Below are positions 10,082-20,601 of a stretch of 64,000 nt of DNA, piece after piece; positions within the stretch are counted from its first letter, which is position 1, and every line of letters starts with the position of its first letter. The DNA comes from JALNXF01 sp964555845 (GTDB taxonomy: Bacteria > Patescibacteriota > Gracilibacteria > BD1-5 > UBA2023): contig CAZKUA010000005.1 in the NCBI GenBank assembly GCA_964555845.1, forward strand, positions 1 to 64,000. The letters are read 5' to 3'. The notes under the pieces were generated by a model, which saw nothing but the letters and a program-made list of their open reading frames with translations, had not been told where the DNA came from and ran no database searches. A program made the position numbers and the translations under genes.

Positions 10082-11710
10082 TTATAATCCGAAATAACAG
10101 TAATTAGTTGTTCAATCTCAGAATTTTGAATCTGCATTATCAAATATACAATTCATTAAATTACATGCTGGAGCTGTCCAAACATTATTAAAGCTATATC
10201 AAGTTCAACAAGTTCAAGCTCAAGCTGTAGTAGCTCATTCTGTTAAAACTCATGCAGTACAAGTATAACTGAAATTTGCTGTAACTGTTCAGTTTGTTGG
10301 ACTAGTTCAGAATGTTTTTGTTCATACTTTTGGTATTGTATTTCAATGTAATATCTCCAAAGGAGCTGGAATATTGTATGTTAATGTACTATATACATCA
10401 GTTGCTGGCATTGTACAGGCATCAGCTTCACATATTTTATCTGTATTATTCCAAGTATACCCTGTATTACATTTAAAATTACATGATGTAGTACTCGCAG
10501 TTTCATTATAAGCTCATACTAAAGTAGGCAACCAATCTATTCAATTCCATGTTTGAGTTATACCACTAGCAGTATTCCATGTACCGTAAGTATCAAGTCA
10601 TATACAATTAGCTAATTGTGTATTGGCTTTACAAGTACTAGTTCCAGAGTCCCAAGAGTAGTTTGTTTTACATGTAAATGTACAAACATCTCAAGTTTCT
10701 TTATAATGCCAGGTTGATGATATTGATTGTGAAGTCGCATTTGACACAGAAGTATTTTCGTCAAATGTTCATAAACATACATCTGCTATACATGCACCAT
10801 TTCAGTCTGGTAAAAATCAAGTATTACATGAAACATTAAGTGTTTCTGTTGCATTAGCAGTGTCAAGTGCTCAATTTAAACATTGAATAGTTAATACTTT
10901 AACTGTTGCATCTCAATTAGTTATAGGATTATTTTTTGTGAAACTTTTTTCTTCTTTATCTGCCATTTGAGAAATCACATATTCATTATATGTTGTTGCA
11001 CTACATGGAAGAGTATTTGTTATAGCCTTGAATATTTCATCTTGTAGAACTGTTCATGTTGAAGTTGATTTTCATCATTCATATACATCTCATCAGAAAT
11101 ATGTAATAAATTCTGGAGCAGTTGAACTTAGAATATTTACTGCTCATGAAAGGGTTTCTTGAATTGGATTTTTATCTTTATCTGTTATGATTCATATCAT
11201 ATTACCTGTTACATATGTATATCTACTAGAATAATCTATATCATCAGCTAATACTTGTCCAAACATACTTGGAACTTGAGATATATAATTAATAGTTGAT
11301 CAATTTTCTAGATATCACATAAGTTGTATTTTTTTCTTATCTTTATCAGTAGAATAAATATAGGAACTTCCGTCTTTTGGATCTTTTCATTTTCCAGAAA
11401 GTCAAATTATTCTAATAATAGAATCTCATGCATATCATTGGTATGAATATAAAATTGGATCAAGATCTCCAGCCACTATTTCTACATAATCATCTGGCAT
11501 TGGAGTAGTTCAGGCTTTTACCATTTGTATAGTAAGTCATTCATGAATTGATTTTAAATCACTCACTCTTACGCTATCTCTAGCATTTCAGAAATGATTT
11601 TTAAAAGACATAAAAGCAATAGTACCTAGAATAGCAAGTATTGAAATTACTACTATAAGCTCAACTAATGTAAAACCATAACGAGCTTTTAAATTTTGTT
11701 TTGTTTTCAT
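10082..11710 (-). CDS. Large type IV prepilin-like protein with Cys-rich tail
   Basis: A 542-aa protein with the prepilin motif YGFTLVELIVVISILAILG at about residues 11-29. I chose the ATG that puts 11 residues before the motif; a start 93 bases upstream would add an odd hydrophobic leader. Much of the C-terminal half holds evenly spaced cysteines in repeats such as CKTNYSWDSGTSTCKA and CNTGYTWNNTDKICEA, which look like a stack of small disulfide-bonded modules ending NYCYFGL. It lies 30 bases from the other prepilin gene and probably shares its transcript. Likely a surface-exposed pilus component. Confidence 0.83.
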
Positions 11711-11846
11711 AATAAGAAATAAGAAATTAAAAATTCTCCCAAAGTTTATACTATTTTTTTTAGGAGTCAAGTTTTTTTTATTGCAAGATTTTTTGTATTG
11801 CATATAATGTAAAACAAAGTTTTGTTTTAAGATTTTAAAAACATAA

Positions 11847-12542
11847 ATGAATGATAAATTAATTGAAATTTTGAGTAAATATAAAATAGAAGATATTATT
11901 GAATTAGAGAGAAAAGATAGACAATTTATTGCGATAAAAAGTTTATTTGAGAGTTTAGAAAATAAATCTTATTTTTTGTCTTTAATTGTCACAAATGCAC
12001 TATTATCTTATCAATTAAGCTCGAGTGGGGAAGAGTATTGGGAGGAATTTTGCCAATTTGCATCAGAATATAAATTTTGAATTTGATTTAAAATAAATGT
12101 TTTAAAAGAATTTTTTGAGATTTTTTTAATACAATCAAAATGAAATAAAAGACTAGTTAATATGAAAAAAATTAGAATTAATAAAATACTTAAATTTATT
12201 GATAAATTTCATGATAATGAGGCTTTTTATTATGAAAATATGACAGTGTTTTTAAATGATTTATCAACTGCTATGGCTCAGAAAAAAACTGCAAAAACCT
12301 TGGTTTTTGCAGTTAAAATGTTTAGTTATGGCGCTCGTATTTATTTTGATAAATTTATTTTAGTTCCATATGAAGTTGCGATGCCAATGGATTCAAGAAT
12401 TTCTAAAATCACAAAAATTTATAATAATTCAAATTTAAGTCCACTTGATTTTTGGTTTCAAATATCAGAAAAAGTTGGAATCCCCTGTATTCATCTTGAT
12501 GCACTTTTATGGACAAAATGCGATGATTTTATCTGTTTTTAG
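11847..12542 (+). CDS. AGOG-type N-glycosylase/DNA lyase
   Basis: A 231-aa protein. The patterns LIVTNALLSYQLSSSGEEYWEEF, KTLVFAVKMFSYG, PYEVAMPMDSRISKIT and GIPCIHLDALLWTK follow the archaeal GO glycosylase family (DUF1886), HhH-fold enzymes that remove 8-oxoguanine from DNA. The family catalytic Lys is likely in the KxxxFAVKM helix and the Asp in the PxDxR segment; both are present. The family is mainly archaeal, so presence here is notable. Gly codons at residues 79 and 81 are TGA. The 13-bp perfect palindrome at 12287-12314 falls within the conserved KTLVFAVK codons. Confidence 0.72.
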
Positions 12543-12546
12543 GCTT

Positions 12547-13053
12547 TTAGACTCTGATTTTTGTAATTTTTTCTCAGTATTTAAGACATTTCTCAGTTAT
12601 ACATTTTCAAGTTATTCAGGCTAGAAGCGGTAAAATCGATAAAAGTGCAATCCAAAATCCGATATTTATCGGAGTCTTTTCCGAACTTTTTGTAATTTCT
12701 TCAAAATTAGTAGAGGTTTTATTTACTTCCGTTTGAGCTCCGGATTCTTTCATATTTATATTATTTCATACAAATATTAGTGCAATTCAAAAAATAATTT
12801 GTATAATTTTTACTATTTTTCTTTTTGCAAGACAAATCCCAGTTATTCCCATTAAAATAGGCACAATTCAAAGTATAAATAAACTGTATTTTACATATAA
12901 TTCATTTGCTTTTAAGCTAGCTGGCAAATTAATTGTATAATCATTAAAATATATTCAAAGCAAAAGTATAATTATTAATCAAAAAATAATTCTTCAGTAC
13001 AAAATAGTCTTATCACTTGGTCTTTTTCTAAAAAATTCTATTAATTTAAACAT
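12547..13053 (-). CDS. Hypothetical membrane protein
   Basis: A 168-aa protein with four hydrophobic segments (about 20-38, 55-75, 82-97 and 130-150). A polar Ser/Thr/Lys-rich loop of about 30 residues (KESGAQTEVNKTSTNFEEIT) lies between helices 3 and 4, and the tail is basic. No family recognised. It converges on the AGOG gene with 4 bases between stops. Helix glycines are mostly TGA, as in other native genes. Confidence 0.6.
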
Positions 13054-13177
13054 AATTTTAATTTAATTTATAAAAATAATAGTGAATTTATATCTAAAAT
13101 TCAATAAAAAGCAAAAAATATTTTGAATTTAGAGACTTTTTTATATACTTTAATTATATTATTCCTGTAATTAAATT

Positions 13178-13227
13178 CTGTCATTCCAATATTTATTTCT
13201 GTCATTCCCGCGCAGGCGGGAATCTGC
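13178..13227. repeat. GTCATTCCCGC-type REP-like repeat
   Basis: CTGTCATTCC, then CTGTCATTCCCGCGCAGGCGGGAATCTG: a hairpin with stem ATTCCCGC/GCGGGAAT, whose G+C content stands out from the surroundings. The same family appears inverted at 35093. Confidence 0.7.
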
Positions 13228-13241
13228 CAAATAAAAAAATT

Positions 13242-13808
13242 ATGTATATTTTTATAGATACGATATCTCCAGATTGAATTCTTATTTTATTTGAAAATAA
13301 TGAGATTGTTGACAGTTTATCTCTTGATATCAAATGAAAAGAATCAAATGAATTTCTGGCTAAATTAAGCGAAATATTAGATAAAAATAATATAGATTTT
13401 AAAGATTTATCCTGAATAGTTGTAATTAATTGACCAGGTAGTTTTACTTGAACTAGAGTGATTTCTTTAATTGTAAATACTATAAATTTTGTCCATCATA
13501 CTCCATTATCTAGTATTTCTTATTTTGAATTTCTTGAATATATAGAAAATTCTTATCCAATGGCAATTAAGGCAAATAGGTGAGAATATTTAATTAAAAA
13601 ATCTAAAGCCTCTAATCCTGAAATTATAGCTATTTCCGAGCTTCCTAAATGAAATTATTTTTGAATTTGAGATAATATTGATTTTGAAAAAAACGAAAGT
13701 CGAATACAATTAGAAAAAGATTATAAAAAATTTATAGGAAAGTTTGAATTTAATTGAAAAAACCAAAGAATAGAACCATTTTATATTAAAAAACCAAATA
13801 TTACTTAA
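13242..13808 (+). CDS. tsaB: tRNA t6A biosynthesis protein TsaB
   Basis: A 188-aa ASKHA-fold protein. The N-terminus YIFIDTISPDGILILFENN matches the phosphate-binding start of TsaB, and VINGPGSFTGTRVIS near residues 60-75 is the family signature, with two of its glycines coded by TGA. TsaB is the inactive partner that holds TsaD in the complex making N6-threonylcarbamoyladenosine on ANN-reading tRNAs. The C-terminal part is shortened, usual for CPR forms. It starts a same-strand run tsaB, PH protein, trxB, U32 with gaps of about 10 bases. Confidence 0.87.
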
Positions 13809-13817
13809 TTTATTTTT

Positions 13818-14390
13818 ATGAACAATGCAATAAATAGTATAAATGTTGATAATCTAAGAGCCTGAGAATCTCCAAGATTAGTTTTAAAAAGACATTGGAT
13901 AGTTTTTATATATACATTTTTTTATATATTTTTTCTTGTATTTAGTTCGTTTGCACTATTATTTTTCTTTGAATCTATTTCTTTTATAATTCCGGGAAGT
14001 ATTATTTATCTTCTTTTGGTAATGTATTTATCAATTTTTTCAATTTTTATTTACATTAATTGGATAAATAATGAACTTGATTTATTTATTATTACAAACA
14101 AGAGAATTATTTGAATTGAGCAACTTTCTTTTTTAAATAGAACGGTTTCTGAATGTAGTCTTGAGGATGTACAAGAGGTTAATGGTCTTACAAAATGACT
14201 ACTTGCAAATTTAATGAATTTTGGGACTATTACAATTCATACAGCTTCTGAAAAATCAGATTTTAATATGAATATTGTACCAGAACCACTTGAAAACTCT
14301 AGGAATATCCTCAATATTATCGAGGAATGTAGAGCTACAAACAAAATAGAATTTGCAAAAATTGAAAAAAATATTCACAATAGTAATTAA
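13818..14390 (+). CDS. PH-domain (bPH2-like) membrane protein
   Basis: A 190-aa protein with two membrane helices (about 32-57 and 63-85), then a C-terminal domain with DLFIITNKRIIGIEQLSFLNRTVSECSLEDVQEV and GLLANLMNFGTITI. These match the YdbS/bPH2 pleckstrin-like domain common in Patescibacteria, where 'TNKRII' begins the domain. The role of these proteins is not settled; they are thought to sit at the inner face of the membrane. It is 9 bases after tsaB and 10 before trxB, so probably in one operon. Confidence 0.78.
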
Positions 14391-14400
14391 TTTAAAAAAT

Positions 14401-15306
14401 ATGTACGATTTAGCTATTATATGAGCTGGAAGTGCCGGACTTCCTGCCGGAATTTATGCGTCTCGCTATAAAATAAAAAATATTATAATTGGAGAACTTC
14501 TTGGGTGAGCCCTTACTCAAGCTCACCAAGTAGAGAATTATCCTGGGTTTGAGAAAATTGCCTGAGCGGAATTAATGGAGAAATTCCTATTTCATGCTAA
14601 AGCTTTTTGATCTGATATCTATCATGACAGAGTGAGTGAGGTTAGAAAGGAATGAGAAAAATTTGAGATAACTACGCAAAATTGAAAAAAAATATCATCA
14701 AAATTTATTTTGATTGCAATTTGAAATAAATACAGACAATTAAATATTCAATGAGAAAAAGAATTTATCTGAAAATGAGTAAGTTACTGTGCGACTTGCG
14801 ATGGAATGTTTTACAGAAATAAAGAAGTTGCACTTGTTGGTGGATGAAATTCTGCGCTAACGGAAGCCCTATATTTAGCTGATATATGCGCAAAAGTATA
14901 TCTAATTCACAGAAGATGAGAATTTAGATGAGACAAGGTACTTGTAGATAGAGCCGTAAATCACCCAAAAATTGAAATAGTATATAACGATGAAGTAAAA
15001 ACTATTAATTGAGAAATGTTTGTAGAAGAAATTACTTTGAAATCAGGAAAAAACTTAAAAATTGATTGAATTTTTATAGCAATTTGAAATGAACCAGATA
15101 CGAGTTTATTTGACAGTTTAGGCTTAAATAAGGATGAATTTGGATATATTGTAGTTGACTCAAGACAAAAAACCTCTGTTTCAGGAGTTTATGCGGCAGG
15201 CGATATCACAACCAATTCAAATAAATTTCAACAAACTTTAATCTCAGCGGCTGAGTGAGCACTCGCTGCAAATAGTATACACGAAGATATTTTAAGAAAT
15301 AATTAA
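14401..15306 (+). CDS. trxB: Thioredoxin reductase-like flavoprotein
   Basis: A 301-aa enzyme that reduces thioredoxin with NADPH through FAD. FAD-binding motif IIGAGSAGLPAGIYAS is at about 6-21, the redox pair CATC is Cys130/Cys133 in SYCATCDGMFYRN, the second nucleotide site is VALVGGGNSALTEALYLA, and the C-terminal FAD motif is GVYAAGDIT. All four contain at least one Gly that is TGA or GGx as expected. Length is normal. Start chosen at the ATG right before the Rossmann strand YDLAII. Confidence 0.93.
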
Positions 15307-15312
15307 AAATAA

Positions 15313-16611
15313 ATGAAAAAATTAGAATTTTTACTTCCAGCCGGAAATCTGGAAAAATTAAAATATGCCTTTGCCTATTGAGCTGATGCGGTTTATGCCG
15401 GAGTGCCAATGTTTTCGCTCCGTGCTCGCGAGAATCAATTTAGTTGGGATACTCTAGAAGAGTGAGTAAAATATGCTCATGATAGGTGAAAAAAAATATA
15501 TTTCACAGCAAATATTTACGCTCACAATTTCAAAATTAAACCATTTATGGAAGCTTTCAAAAAAATGGAAGAATTAAAGCCAGATGCCTATATTATGTCA
15601 GATCCTGGTTTAATTTATTTAGTTAGAAAGCAGTTTCCAACTGCAGAAGTTCATTTATCTGTTCAGGCAAATAATACCAACTGGGCACAAGTGAAATTCT
15701 GGCAAGAAATAGGGATAAAACGTGTAATTCTTTCTCGTGAAATATCTCTTCGCGAAATAACTGAAATTCACAGGGAATGTCCAGAAATGGAGCTGGAATT
15801 TTTTGTTCATTGAGCCATTTGTATGGCATATTCAGGTAGGTGCCTACTTTCAAATTATATGGCTTGACGTGATCCAAATCAATGAACTTGCGCACATAGC
15901 TGCCGCTGGGAATACAAAGTTTACAAAAATGAAGTATCAAATGCCGATTTATACGATTCAACTGGACGTCCGACAAATTATTTGCCAATTGAGGGAGAAT
16001 ATTATTTAGAAGAAAAAGAGAGAAAATGAGATTTCTTGCCGGTGGATGAAGATGAATTCGGGACTTATATTATGAATTCTCGCGATTTATGTCTAATTGA
16101 TTACATTAAGGAATTAAAAGAAGCTTGAATAATTAGCTTCAAAGTCGAATGAAGAAGTAAAACTATAAATTATCTAGCCGGAGTCGGTAGAGCTTATCGC
16201 AAAGCTATTGACGCAGTTGAGGCAGGAGAAGAATATGACGCGAGGCAGCTTTCAAAAGAGCTTTTTGCTATCTCAAATAGATGATATATTCCAGGATTTA
16301 TCACATGAGATTTAAAAGAAAATAGCATATATTACGATAAAAATTCCGAGCTAAAAGAAGAGGATTTTGTCGGAATTATTAGAGATTATGATGAGGCTAA
16401 AAAAATGGCTCTAATTCAAGTAAAAAACAGAATTGATTTATGACAAACACTTAGACTAATTTCACCAATTCTAGACTACGAATTCAAACTCGAAAAAATT
16501 ATAGATTCAGCATGAGAGCTAAAAACCGAAGCCCACGGCTGAAGCTTCGATGTCCGGATTAACCTAGACCAAAATCCAGGCGAGTATGCTATCTTGAGAA
16601 GGAGGATTTAA
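15313..16611 (+). CDS. Peptidase U32 family protein (TrhP/RlhA type)
   Basis: A 432-aa protein. The start LEFLLPAGNLEKLKYAFAYG followed by DAVYAG and FSLRAR, and the U32 signature EFFVHGAICMAYSGRCLLS at about residues 165-183, place it with the YegQ/TrhP group, which hydroxylates uridine 34 of tRNAs; some relatives are annotated as collagenase-like peptidases. The signature Gly after FVH is TGA. A C-terminal beta-barrel-like domain is present (FVGIIRDYDEAKKMALIQV). It is 6 bases after trxB and ends the tsaB operon. Confidence 0.88.
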
Positions 16612-16613
16612 TT

Positions 16614-17534
16614 CTACGAATTAGTATATTTTATCACAATTTTTGTTTTGGTTTCAACTTGAGAGTATAGAGCTTCTTGATAAAAACCCGGAACTCTGAT
16701 ACATCCATGAGACCTTTTTGTTCCGTCTACATTTGTTCAGTGATGAAGAAATACTCATCATGTAATTTGTAAAGCATAAGGCATAGGAGATCTTTTATGT
16801 TTAATTGATCTTTTATATTTAAGCCCATCATTTTTTTCAATATGAAAAGTTCATGTTGGGGAGTTTATTCAGCCTTCTTCTACTATTACAGTTTCCATTT
16901 TTCACTTCTCTTCATTATATACTTGTTTTGTTATATCTGGACTATACATTCCTGGTGATATATGAGTTGCGAGCGTTAATTTTCATTCTTTGTAATAAGC
17001 CATAACAAATTTTTTTTCTGAATTTTTTGTAATAACAATAACTGTCCTACCATCTTTTATATCTTTTTTAAATTCCTCATTTTTAGCCACAAATTCATCC
17101 AGACTTTCTGGGAATGTAGTTTTTAGGGAATCAAAAACTAGAGGAAAGGCTAGTTCATTTTGAGAATAAGTATTTTTATCATCAATAATATTTCATTTCT
17201 TGTCTTTTTTTACAACTTCTGGATTATATTTTTCAAAAATTAATTTATACTGATTTAATCAAAAAAACTGCTTAAGATTGTCTTTTTGTCAGATTCATTT
17301 CATATCAAGAGGAGTTTCTTTCATTTCTGAAATTTTCTTTTTAGCAAGTCATATATTTGGAATTTCTTGTTGAATTACTGGTTTTTCCTCTATTTTTACT
17401 GGACAAGTAGGATTATCCAGAACTTTTTCTACTGCATTTTTTGTTCAAATAGTAACTTCTTCGAGTGCATAATTTGGGGTAGTTATTGTAAGTATTCAAG
17501 CTAATCAAATCACATATGGTAAATGTTTCTTCAC
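16614..17534 (-). CDS. L,D-transpeptidase (YkuD family), exported
   Basis: A 306-aa protein with a signal peptide (KKHLPYVIGLAGILTITTPN). The catalytic motif is near the C-end: LHHGTNVDGTKRSHGCIRVP, with the SHGC[IL]R nucleophile Cys. It crosslinks peptidoglycan stem peptides by 3-3 bonds or attaches proteins. I chose a GTG start at 17534 since no ATG gives the signal peptide and a stop lies a few codons upstream. It lies convergent with the U32 gene (2 bases). The middle region has a VITKNSEKKFVMAYYKEGK beta strand typical of the domain's start. Confidence 0.88.
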
Positions 17535-17663
17535 TGAATTTTTTAATTAAAAATAATATACTATATTTTGAATATATTGCAATTTTGAAATTTGTCAAAA
17601 AAATTAAAATATTTCTCTTGTATTTTTAAATTAATATATTACAATACCTATGATAAAATCATA

Positions 17664-17700
17664 CCTCTCCCTATTTTAGGGGAGGTTAGGCGGGGTAATT
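17664..17700 (+). repeat. GGGGAGGTTAGG leader hairpin, copy A
   Basis: CCTCTCCCTATTTTAGGGGAGG forms a hairpin and is followed by TTAGGCGGGGTAATT, 26 bases before the ATG of the tail-collar protein. The same block precedes the genes at 25094 and 61810. A TATTACAAT box about 20 bases upstream is shared with copy C. Confidence 0.75.
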
Positions 17701-17725
17701 AATTTATAATTTAATTTATTTTCTT

Positions 17726-18304
17726 ATGATAGTATTATTAAAACAAATTATTAAAAAATTATGAAATTGAATAATAATCTGAATATGAATAATACTCAGT
17801 ATTTGAATATTTTTTATAGCTTATGCTTCATTTACTTCTATGACTCCAGTTTGAAATGGCTCTCCACTTACATCAAGTGCTTGGAATCTTATGGTTTCAA
17901 ATTTGGATGATCTAAATTGAAGATTAAACACTTTAAATACTACAGTTTCCGGATTATCTGCAACTCCTACCGGAGCAGTAATGGCCTTTAATCTAGCTTC
18001 TTGCCCTACAGGTTGGACAGCTCTAGCTTCCGCAGCTTGAAGAGTTATAGTCGGTAAAAGTGCTGAAACTGAATTTGATACCTTAGGTGAAACTTGATGA
18101 GCTAAAACTCATACCCTAACAATAGCTGAAATGCCAAGTCATAGTCATACCGTTGGTAGAGGTACAAGTACCTCTGCATTTACTAATGTTTTTTATGGTA
18201 CTCAAACCGCATGAGGGACTGCACCTACAAGTTCGACTGGTGATTGATGAGCTCATAATAATCTTCAACCTTATCTTACACTTTTGTATTGTCAAAAAAA
18301 TTAA
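17726..18304 (+). CDS. Membrane-anchored protein with phage tail-collar domain
   Basis: A 192-aa protein. The N-terminus has a basic stretch, one helix (GIIIGIGIILSIGIFFIAYA) and TPVGNGSPLTSSAWNLMVSN, which is shared with the proteins at 25094 and 61810. From about residue 80 the Tail Collar (PF07484) pattern appears: GAVMAFNLASCPTGWTALAS, then HTLTIAEMPSHSHTVG and GAHNNLQPYLTLLYCQK. Such domains trimerise at phage fibre tips or in 'microcystin-dependent' surface proteins. No other phage genes are near, so this is a cellular surface protein using the domain. The motif Gly codons are often TGA, so it is native. It overlaps the truB stop codon. Confidence 0.87.
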
Positions 18305-19170
18305 TAGATTTTATTAGCAATAATAACTAATTTATTATTTTTTACTTCAATTAGTGAGATATATTCTCAATTTTCATTTTTTATAAAATATTTTCCTCAT
18401 TCAATTAGTGAGAATTTATTTTCGAGTATTATTCAAGATGAGATTTTTGAGATATTTTCTGGGTCTAGAATTATTTCTTTAAAATCTTGGAATAAGTGAG
18501 AATAGGGGATTGAATCGGTTTCTTTGAGATTTTCAATCTCTACAGATTTTGATTCATCTAGTTCTCAGATTTTGGATCTGTGGAGTGCGATGGTATAGGC
18601 ATTTAATCATAATTCTTTTCAGATATCTTCTGCAATAGTGCGGATATAGGTTCAGGCAGATACGGTCATCTGAAGCGATATAGTAGGGAAGTTATAATCT
18701 AATAATTTATAGTCAAATATCTCAACAGTTCTTTCTGGGATTTGTACTTCTTTTCAATCTCTGGCTAGGCTATAGGCCCTTTTTCAATTTACTTTTATTG
18801 CGCTATATTTCGGTGGAATCTGGGATATTTTTCAGAGGAATTTAGACTCAATTAAATTTTGGATTTTCTCTTTTGTAATATTTTTTTGAGTTTCTTTTAT
18901 TAGTTTCTTGTCTAGATAATGAACTTCTGTTCCAAGATCTCCGCTTTCGGTATATCAATCTAGATTAAAAGAAAAAACATAAGTTTTTCTAGCTTTATCA
19001 AGGTAGCTTATTAATTTTGTAGAATTACCAGTAGCCACCAATAAAAGACCCGAAGCTAGTGGGTCAAGAGTGCCAGTGTGACCTACTTTTTTGATATTAA
19101 GAATTTTTCTCAGTTTTGATATTGCGAAAAAACTCGAAATTCAAATAGGTTTGTTAATTAGATAAAACAT
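18301..19170 (-). CDS. truB: tRNA pseudouridine(55) synthase
   Basis: A 289-aa enzyme that makes pseudouridine 55 in the T-loop of tRNAs. The catalytic-Asp motif is GHTGTLDPLASGLLLVATG at about 31-49, preceded by the usual LINKPIGISSF start. PPKYSAIKVNGKRAYSLARD and SAGTYIRTIAEDIG match the family. Length is normal. It overlaps the start of the upstream HD-domain gene's end by 17 bases. Several motif glycines are TGA, including that in GHTGT. Confidence 0.94.
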
Positions 19171-19711
19171 AATTTTCTTCTTGAAGAAGTTCTATTAATA
19201 ATTTATTTTTCTTTATTTTTATTTTATCTTTTCATCTAAAAGACAGGTGAACTACAGAATAAAATATCTCATATAAAGCAGAAAATGAGTCAGCAAATTT
19301 CACAATCCAAAAATCTTTTCCGCTAGATCTTTTCATTTTTTTAATTCCAGATGGATACATATGTGATTTAATAATCCCCAGTACTTTATCATCTACTCAA
19401 AACTTTTGAGCATTCTGGGCTGAAATTATTCAGTGCATATATGATTTAATTGTTGTAAAATGATAGTCGTGAAGTATTCATGCAAGAGTGCAAGCTTCAA
19501 TGTCAGCTCTGAAAAATTTGGCTATTTTATAAGAAAGTCTAGAGACATTTATAAGATGCTCATATCTATTAAAAAACATATGTTGCTTAATAGATTTTAA
19601 TTTTTGAAAATCAGAATCATTAATAATATCTCAGATAATTTCTAACATATTTTGATGAAATTTTTCTAATTTAGTTTTTCTTTTATTTCTAATTTTTGTA
19701 ATTAGTACCAT
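19154..19711 (-). CDS. HD-domain phosphohydrolase
   Basis: A 185-aa protein with the HD motif set: NRYEHLINVSRLSYKIA (first His) and ACTLAGILHDYHFTT (HD) and a later SHMYPSG. These ligands bind divalent metal in phosphohydrolases acting on nucleotides or in HDIG proteins. The layout (HLINV...LHD) resembles small HD domains used in nucleotide or RNA metabolism. The exact substrate cannot be told. It overlaps truB by 17 bases and follows lepB by about 56 bases. Confidence 0.75.
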
Positions 19712-19767
19712 TTTTTGAAATTAAGTTTATAGTGAAATTATACTATAGTTTTTTGAAAAAGTAAAAT

Positions 19768-20562
19768 TTATAATCATTCGTAAGTTGCATTTCTAGGAGT
19801 ATCTAGAAATCTTGGCTTGTATACCCATTTTAAATCTCAAATTCTAAGAGTTCATTCTTGGAAAATATTAAAATATCAAAAGTCTAGAAATACTTTTCAA
19901 AGCACATCAGATTCTTTAATAAAATGAGTTGATGGTTGAATAGAACATGACATAAAACAAGACCTAGAATCAGACGAATTATTTCTATTATCTCACATTA
20001 GAAAATATTCTTTATCTGGCACTGTGAAAGTATCATCTTGCACATCAGAAGGCAAGAAAGTTCTTCATTTACTAAGCGCTGAAAGATAAGTTTCATCTAA
20101 TTTTATAAAACTTCCTGTTCAACCTATATTTTTATTTATATAAACTTCTCAATCTTGGAATTTAATTTGTTCACCTGGAAGTGCTATTACTCTTTTTATA
20201 TAAAATTCTTTTCCATTGCTAGCATGAGGTCTAAAAATAACAACATCTCATCTCGATGGAGTTCAAACTACTAAAGAAAATTTATCTACAATTATAAATT
20301 CTTTATCATGATAACTTGTCTCCATTGACTTACCGCTTATCTGAAAAGGAGCAGCTAAATAGGTTCTAATAGTCATTACAACCACAAAAATAATTATCAA
20401 ATCTCTTATAAAAGAGATGAATTCTTGCATTCAAGTTTTTTCATCCTCTTTTAATTCTGTTATCTCAGATTTTTCTTCAATTAGCTCATCTGGATGAACT
20501 GAAACATTTTTCAATTCTTCCATTTTTTCTTCTGTTTCAGCTATATTATTATTTTCTATCAT
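19768..20562 (-). CDS. lepB: Signal peptidase I
   Basis: A 264-aa membrane protease that removes signal peptides. A long acidic cytoplasmic N-terminus (about 45 aa) precedes one helix (FIRDLIIIFVVVMTIRTYL). Catalytic Ser in ISGKSMETSYHDKE (about 77-80) and Lys in EFYIKRVIALPGE (about 120) are present, as is the GDNRNNSSDSR box near 175. Box D glycines are coded by standard GGx. It lies next to secA, fitting with the many exported proteins in the window. Confidence 0.95.
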
Positions 20563-20601
20563 TATTTAGTATTTATAAAAAGTATAATTTAGGGTGAGGG
20601 A

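Noticed and set aside
12287..12314. Perfect 13-bp inverted repeat as an attenuator or terminator
   Set aside because: It lies in codons for the conserved KTLVFAVK segment of the glycosylase, with no T-run; likely a coincidence of coding.
15313..16611. Several overlapping open frames on both strands in the U32 gene, looking like a frameshifted pseudogene
   Set aside because: With TGA as Gly the gene is one continuous 432-aa frame with all family motifs.
17726..18304. Tail-collar domain as a sign of a prophage
   Set aside because: No other phage genes (terminase, capsid, integrase) are near, and the protein has the same membrane anchor as two non-phage surface proteins.
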